Origin: Syncephalis plumigaleata
Lineage: Eukaryota; Zoopagomycota; Zoopagomycetes; Zoopagales; Piptocephalidaceae
Assembly: GCA_025201365.1 (NCBI GenBank)
Contig: JAIXMF010000026.1
Coordinates: 1-64,000, forward strand
Direction of reading: 5' to 3'
Length of the DNA: 64,000 nt
Numbering within the stretch: position 1 is the first letter of the stretch; every line of letters begins with the position of its first letter. This document shows positions 59,300 to 64,000 of this stretch, in pieces. The notes beneath the pieces are model-generated. The model was given only the letters and a program-made list of their open reading frames with translations. It had not been told where the DNA came from and ran no database searches. A program made the translations under genes and the position numbers.

Positions 59300-60685
59300 A
59301 TGTTAAAACAATATGCATGGTTCTCAGTGCGTTCTAATCTAAACTTGTACGCTAGGACACTTTTACTTTACGCACCACAAGCATGTAGCAGTCGACTGAT
59401 ATCGCGTCAACGTGTAGAAAACCGACTATTCTTGCGGACACTATATACCTTACCTGGACTATTGTCAGATTCTATTGATACTAAACACGAATCTAGTAAG
59501 CCTGAAGAAGCAGCAGATCAAGCAAAGCAAGAGGAATGTCGATCCGAACCGAATGCAACTCGGTCGCTCAACACTAAGGCAGATTCAGTTACGCGACCAT
59601 CATATCGATTTTCGCGACGATTCATGGAGGATAATCCAGAACTAGAACCATTCCATAACGATATACGTAATGCCACATACAATTATGATATACAGGAAGC
59701 GGAGAAGGCGTATCAGGAACTAGAGAACGCCAAACTTAAGCCCAACGAACTTACACTGCAACTAATGTTACGCGCACATCTTAGTGGGATATACTCGCGT
59801 AATACCGGTCGTGCTCGTACATTGCCATGGCAAAGTTTACGTCGTATGGAAAAGCTTCTTCGCACCTATAGACGGAACAATAAACAGCTGGTCCCTTCGC
59901 AGATGGTGTACAATTTAATGCTGCGCGCTTATGGCTGCGTGTATCCCGCTGATCGACATAGTGCCTGGCAGTTGTACCAGCAAATGCTCGCCGACGGTGT
60001 AATGCCAGGAAAGCGTACGTTCGGCAATCTAATCACCGTTTACATGCGACGTACGGATGTTGAAGGGGCCGAGCGTGTCGTAGAGGAGATGCGTCGTTTA
60101 AAGCGACAACCAAACGGCGTCATCTACTCCATACTTATGCACACTTACGTGGAGGCGCGTCGTCTCGTCGATGCCTTGGCCATTTATTATCGAATGCGAA
60201 CAGAAGGCGTACAGGTCAACGCGCACATCTATACCGAGTTGATCCATGCTCACGTTAAGGGTAGCGACATTGCGGAGGCGGAACGAATGTATCAGCGAAT
60301 GCTCGTCAATAACGTGCATCCCACCGTGGTGACCCTTTGCGAGCTAATGCGGGGTTATGCGAAATTCGGTAATGCAACGAAAGCACGGGAAATGTTCGAT
60401 GAATTCGCGAGACGTAAGCTGATACCGCCTACAATAGCCTACAACATTATGCTGCATGCCTACTCAAGCAAGCAAGATGAGACGGGCATGGCGTATATAA
60501 TGGAGCAACTACGAAGGAGCAACGTGCAATGGGATATCGTCACCTATAATACGCTTATTCATTGGTATACCAAAATAAATGATATCCCTACAGCGCAGCG
60601 CTATTATCGAGAATTACTAGGTGCAGGACTGCAACCCGACAATATTACTCGAGAAGCAATGTCAAAGCATCACTCTGCAACATAA
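59300..60685 (+). CDS. Mitochondrial PPR protein
   Basis: 461 codons, single exon. The N-terminus is basic and lacks acidic residues for the first 40 positions (Arg, Ser, Leu, Ala), as in mitochondrial targeting peptides. From about residue 115 there are some nine PPR units, for example VYNLMLRAYGCVYPADRHSA, TFGNLITVYMRRTDVEGAER, IYSILMHTYVEARRLVDALA and TYNTLIHWYTKINDIPTAQR, at regular 35-residue steps up to the C-terminus. It is a probable RNA-binding factor in mitochondria. It is compact compared with the 1144-residue PPR protein at 8.6 kb, and its repeats are much better conserved. Confidence 0.9.
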   Translation: MLKQYAWFSVRSNLNLYARTLLLYAPQACSSRLISRQRVENRLFLRTLYTLPGLLSDSIDTKHESSKPEEAADQAKQEECRSEPNATRSLNTKADSVTRPSYRFSRRFMEDNPELEPFHNDIRNATYNYDIQEAEKAYQELENAKLKPNELTLQLMLRAHLSGIYSRNTGRARTLPWQSLRRMEKLLRTYRRNNKQLVPSQMVYNLMLRAYGCVYPADRHSAWQLYQQMLADGVMPGKRTFGNLITVYMRRTDVEGAERVVEEMRRLKRQPNGVIYSILMHTYVEARRLVDALAIYYRMRTEGVQVNAHIYTELIHAHVKGSDIAEAERMYQRMLVNNVHPTVVTLCELMRGYAKFGNATKAREMFDEFARRKLIPPTIAYNIMLHAYSSKQDETGMAYIMEQLRRSNVQWDIVTYNTLIHWYTKINDIPTAQRYYRELLGAGLQPDNITREAMSKHHSAT

Positions 60686-61229
60686 ACTATTTACACAAAT
60701 AATAATAATAAAAAACATGAACTACTCGATTGTTGCTACGATCGATGTAAATTACAGATTTTTCCCAATCAATAAATAATCTTGCACAACTGTTTACACC
60801 ATTATCGTATTGCTATTATTATTGAGTAGTTGTCATGACCCTAGCAGTTGAGGGAGATGTTAATGATTGCGATATCATATATTACAATAGTATTGACAAG
60901 CTATGATGAATTGGCAGGAACATTTAGTAAAGGACAATATGGATGCTTGTTTTATTCAGCGCATTGTTATAATGGTATTCGAGAGGATTCAGATAGCAAT
61001 CTTCAATCAAGCAGAGTGAAATGATGACGCAGTACATGTGCTACCGAGTAACATCCTCTATGCATTGAGAAGCATTCATCAGGTTGTACAGGTTGATGTC
61101 TCAATTGCTACTATAGTTGATTTGTTCGATTAATCATCCAGTTTATAGAAAGTATTAGCATGTGTTATGGTTTAATGATGTATAAACACTACTCTTATCA
61201 ACTAATGTAATATGGTTTATTGATGTTTG
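60686..61229. other. Intergenic with degraded TIR-element end
   Basis: TACAGATTTTTCCCAATC near 60755 followed by AATAAATAATC and CACAACTGTTTACACCATTATC resembles the left end and subterminal region of the TIR elements at 20.05 and 34.7 kb. No right end is visible. The rest (60880-61190) has short open frames but no supported gene. Confidence 0.4.
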
Positions 61230-62882
61230 TTATAGTTCACCGTATTCTTCTATCACTAGCGTACGTTTTTCATTGGAACTATATATTGTACCGACTATTG
61301 CATAGTCAGGCAGGTCCAAGCCCATATCTGGTATTTCCAATTTACATATTATCTCTTTTGTATTGATGTCAACAAGCAATCGACTTTCTGTATCATTATG
61401 ATATGTAATAAAAACATAGAGATCTCCTATAATATGCATGATGAAAGCCATACCCGGCATTTGTAATACTTGATCGTCATCGTAGGATAAATCTGTCCAT
61501 ACTTTTGTTGGTCTGAAACCAAATTCTAGATATCTGCATCCAGCCCTTAATAACGGAATGGGTATATGTTGGTCAGTTGTAGTGTAGCAATTACGTAAAG
61601 TATGACTTTGACCACTGGATGCTACACTGTGAATTATGGATAGATCACTACGAACAGAATCAAGTATTTCAATTATCATATGCGAGTCGTATGAATTATG
61701 AGCATATATTGCCACATCCATTACCCTCTCGGGTAAATGAAACCAGCCATTTCGCAATTGTACTACAGGGTTATTGCTCGAGAATTGGTATAGTGCCCAT
61801 TCAATACGATCTGTATCATCTTTGACTTTGACTCTTCTTGCCGTGTATACTATTGCTCTATTGTTGGTTGTTTTGTAGAAATGGACCGCATCCCATGTAC
61901 CATCAATGCTTCCTGGACACATGATACTATTATCTATATCGAATACCATTGCATTGGCTATATCTATTGATTAGTACTAGCTATATTGCATCATTGTACA
62001 ATTACTACGCCTACATATACAAACTGGTGAATCATAGAATCCTCCCTCTCTCTCATGCACTAATAATATCCATTTCCCTTCGATTATCTCCACTTTATAT
62101 GATACTGGAACATCGAATGTAGTGAAAATACCACCATGTTTGCGAGAAAGTATTTTTACATTATAGTCGGTGTCGCTTTCAATTTCCTCAGGAGTTACGA
62201 CTATGTAATGATCACCCAGGACATAAGTATACTCATCTTCATTACCAATATCCAGCGAAAGAACGTTTGGCGATGTAGAGAATGTACTGTTATACACAGT
62301 ATTATTGTTTGATCTAAGATTTGAATGCGGCAGATATCCTAAAACATAGCTATGAATTGGTGTTCCGTCTGGACGATATTGCAGTGCAATAAATATACGA
62401 TTATTATCAGCATCTTTGCGATAGCGCATTCCATCATTGTCATGTTCCATATTGATACGCGTGGTCTTGCATCGTCCAAATCGCCAATTATTCTCGGTGC
62501 TCACTCGTCGACGATATGTGTTGTACCAGTCCACATTCTCTAGTAGATCGGCTCGTTTATCCGATGTACATGGATTGTTGACATCCGTGCGTACACACCA
62601 TAATACGAAATCCATTTCTTTATCATAGCAATCTTTTGATAGGAACTCTCTATGGTATAGTGCTTGCCATAATGCTCTATCATTTCGAATACTGCTTCTT
62701 AGCGAGCGACAACATGCTGATAAACGCACTAATCCGATATGACCTAGTAGACTACGGAAGACACGCTGGTCATGAAATGGAAGACTATTCAGACAAACTA
62801 GTAATCTACAAGACGAGTTGGGATTACTCGATATTTCAGCAGTAGTAGTAGTAGACATAGTGGAATGGAATAAGAAAGACAA
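61230..62882 (-). CDS. F-box-like protein
   Basis: Exons 62882-62021 and 61963-61230, about 531 residues. An F-box-like helix set lies near the N-terminus: NSLPFHDQRVFRSLLGHIGLVRLSACCRSLRSSIRNDRALWQALYHREF, with the terminal LW-x-x-L-Y-x-R-x-F typical of F-box proteins. The rest is rich in short beta strands and may form a propeller-like substrate-binding domain, but no repeat motif is clear. F-box proteins recruit targets to SCF ubiquitin ligases. The intron uses a GTATAT donor and could end at either of two TAG sites six bases apart, changing only two residues. Without splicing the gene would look like two proteins. Starts at 62882 or 62858 are both possible. Confidence 0.65.
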
Positions 62883-62945
62883 TAAGGGGTAGAGAAATAC
62901 GATGACGTTATTTTAATCAAGAATACACAAATAAATCATACGCAA

Positions 62946-63344
62946 GTGTGGATAACAATAAAGCATGGTGTTCAAGTATTTCTAATTGACGAGATATCCT
63001 ATCGTCACTTGTCATGCCTTCTTAAGATGAATATAATCTATAACAATATACTAACTCATTATTCTATTAGATGTACACATCAGAATTGTAAAGATGACAT
63101 GAATGGTAAAGGATTCGAGTATCATTTATGGAATCGGGATATGGCAGCATGTCTGAATTCTATTCAGATTATTCTCAGTCTTCGCAATGGAAACGGTGTT
63201 CCAACACAACTACATCAAAGTGCCATTACTTCTAAATGTTCAAGAAAAGGAGGACAACAGAAACAACTTATCCGTAATGTATCATCAATCGCATCTAAAT
63301 ACTTATTAACATGGCTATTACTTATTAGTAGAAGCAAAGGTTAA
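62946..63344 (+). mobile_element. TnpB/Fanzor C-terminal fragment
   Basis: An open frame of 132 codons. It begins inside the nuclease: GVQVFLIDEISYRHLSC, which corresponds to the conserved DE-x-x-T/S zinc-ribbon entry, then RCTHQNC (one zinc knuckle), then HLWNRDMAACLNSIQII, the RuvC-III motif with its catalytic Asp, then the same NG-x-GVPTQ tail seen in the 20.3 kb copy. The first knuckle is degraded and the N-terminal domains, including RuvC-I and -II, are absent, so it cannot be an active nuclease. No terminal repeats are seen nearby. Confidence 0.7.
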
Positions 63345-63803
63345 TAGCGTTAATCAGAAAAAGAAATCCTGTATTATAGAATAAAGAATACTAGTGTAAT
63401 TGTCGCTTTATTTTTATATAACATTTCGATATGAATGATTAAATAATCATTGGATATATATCCGAAATATAGCGACGAATATAATACGCATACAACAAGG
63501 ATCATACTAAGAATGTATACAAACTCAATCGAAAGCTTACCATTCAATGAATATGAAAGAAGCCTAAGGAGATACAAGTAACTAATATCATTACTATTAC
63601 TATTTGTACCCTTTTCATAATAAACAAAAGGTTGTTATCTAGCCGACTGGATGTACACACATGGAAATACCTACCGTGTGGACCATATAGCACTTGTCAT
63701 AGTCATTAAATAAAACTAGCAAGCACCATGGAATAGCGGCCGTGTTACACTTTCTAAAATAACAAATAATTATAATGTTAGACTATTGTCTATAGTAAAG
63801 TTG
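63345..63803. other. Intergenic, A/T-rich
   Basis: No gene supported. Minus-strand frames here are hydrophobic and A/T-driven. Confidence 0.35.
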
Positions 63804-63980
63804 TTACAATTGGTGGCTATTGTTGAAACTCGTCTGCGACGATGACTGTACGCTAAATTGGTGATACGCGCTCCTTGTAAAGAATGCGTATTTGGATGGT
63901 TTAGCAGCTATTGTTTGCACTTGACTTTGTTGCACGTTATAAGGCAGGTCGAATGAGCCTATTCGTGCTTTTTTAGACAT
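63804..63980 (-). CDS. Short ORF or 3' end of a gene beyond right edge
   Basis: A minus-strand frame of 58 residues starting MSKKARIGSFDLP and ending SFNNSHQL. It is basic and polar and stays open upstream to the window edge, so it may be the last part of a larger gene. No domain recognised. Confidence 0.3.
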   Translation of the reverse strand: MSKKARIGSFDLPYNVQQSQVQTIAAKPSKYAFFTRSAYHQFSVQSSSQTSFNNSHQL

Positions 63981-64000
63981 AACAGCTGGTGAAGAACAAG

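Noticed and set aside
60880-61190. Possible gene fragment reading YDELAGTFSKGQYGCLFYSAHCYNG
   Set aside because: A short open piece with no start or recognisable family; too little to call a gene or pseudogene.

Overview
The window looks like nuclear DNA of an early-diverging fungus. Most genes are split by introns of about 50-90 bases that start GTAAGT (a few start GCAAGT), carry a CTAAT/CTAAC-like branch site and end in TAG or CAG. Poly-Asn, poly-Ser and poly-Thr runs are common, and the gene set (PEX11, CLU1, DPH4, TFIIE-alpha, MND1, an RGD2-type RhoGAP, mitochondrial PPR proteins) is typical of fungi. The F-box-like protein, the predicted secreted kinase-fold protein and the TnpB/Fanzor remnants would fit a zoopagalean or mucoralean fungus (Syncephalis-like). 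That placement is inference.

Layout. 1-8.1 kb: a coiled-coil protein cut by the left edge, a LaeA/UMTA-like methyltransferase, a 2.5 kb gene-free stretch and a small secreted protein. 8.6-14.7 kb: a large mitochondrial PPR protein, an Asn-rich surface-type protein and a protein with a dsRBD-like tail. 15.4-24.5 kb: the secreted kinase-fold protein, a 154-base tandem repeat, a foldback element, a PEX11 protein, a TIR transposon remnant, a FAM192A/NIP30 protein and a Cdc7-like kinase. 24.5-28 kb holds no gene that I can see. 28-34.6 kb: compact housekeeping genes, namely a PPR protein, gluconokinase, an AIG2-like cyclotransferase, DPH4 and TFIIE-alpha. 34.7-40.3 kb: a second TIR element and CLU1. 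40.9-44.9 kb: the micro-exon gene. 46.2-64 kb: F-BAR/DEP/RhoGAP protein, NAPE-PLD-like hydrolase, MND1, HMG-box protein, a small conserved protein, a PPR protein, an F-box-like protein and a TnpB/Fanzor fragment.

The standout is 40896-44939. About 45 intron-like segments follow one another, and most are separated by exactly three bases. From 41417 to 44661 all 41 intervening pieces have lengths divisible by three, contain no in-frame stop and read as one amphipathic coiled-coil helix. The introns resemble one another and fall into a recurring A-B-C order that matches the kind of residue encoded next to them. This suggests a protein helix that grew by duplication of intron-plus-codon cassettes. 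It is read from sequence only and needs transcript evidence.

No rRNA, tRNA, CRISPR array or bacterial-type operon was recognised. Three PPR proteins and CLU1 point to mitochondrial gene expression as a shared theme, but fungal neighbours need not be functionally linked.
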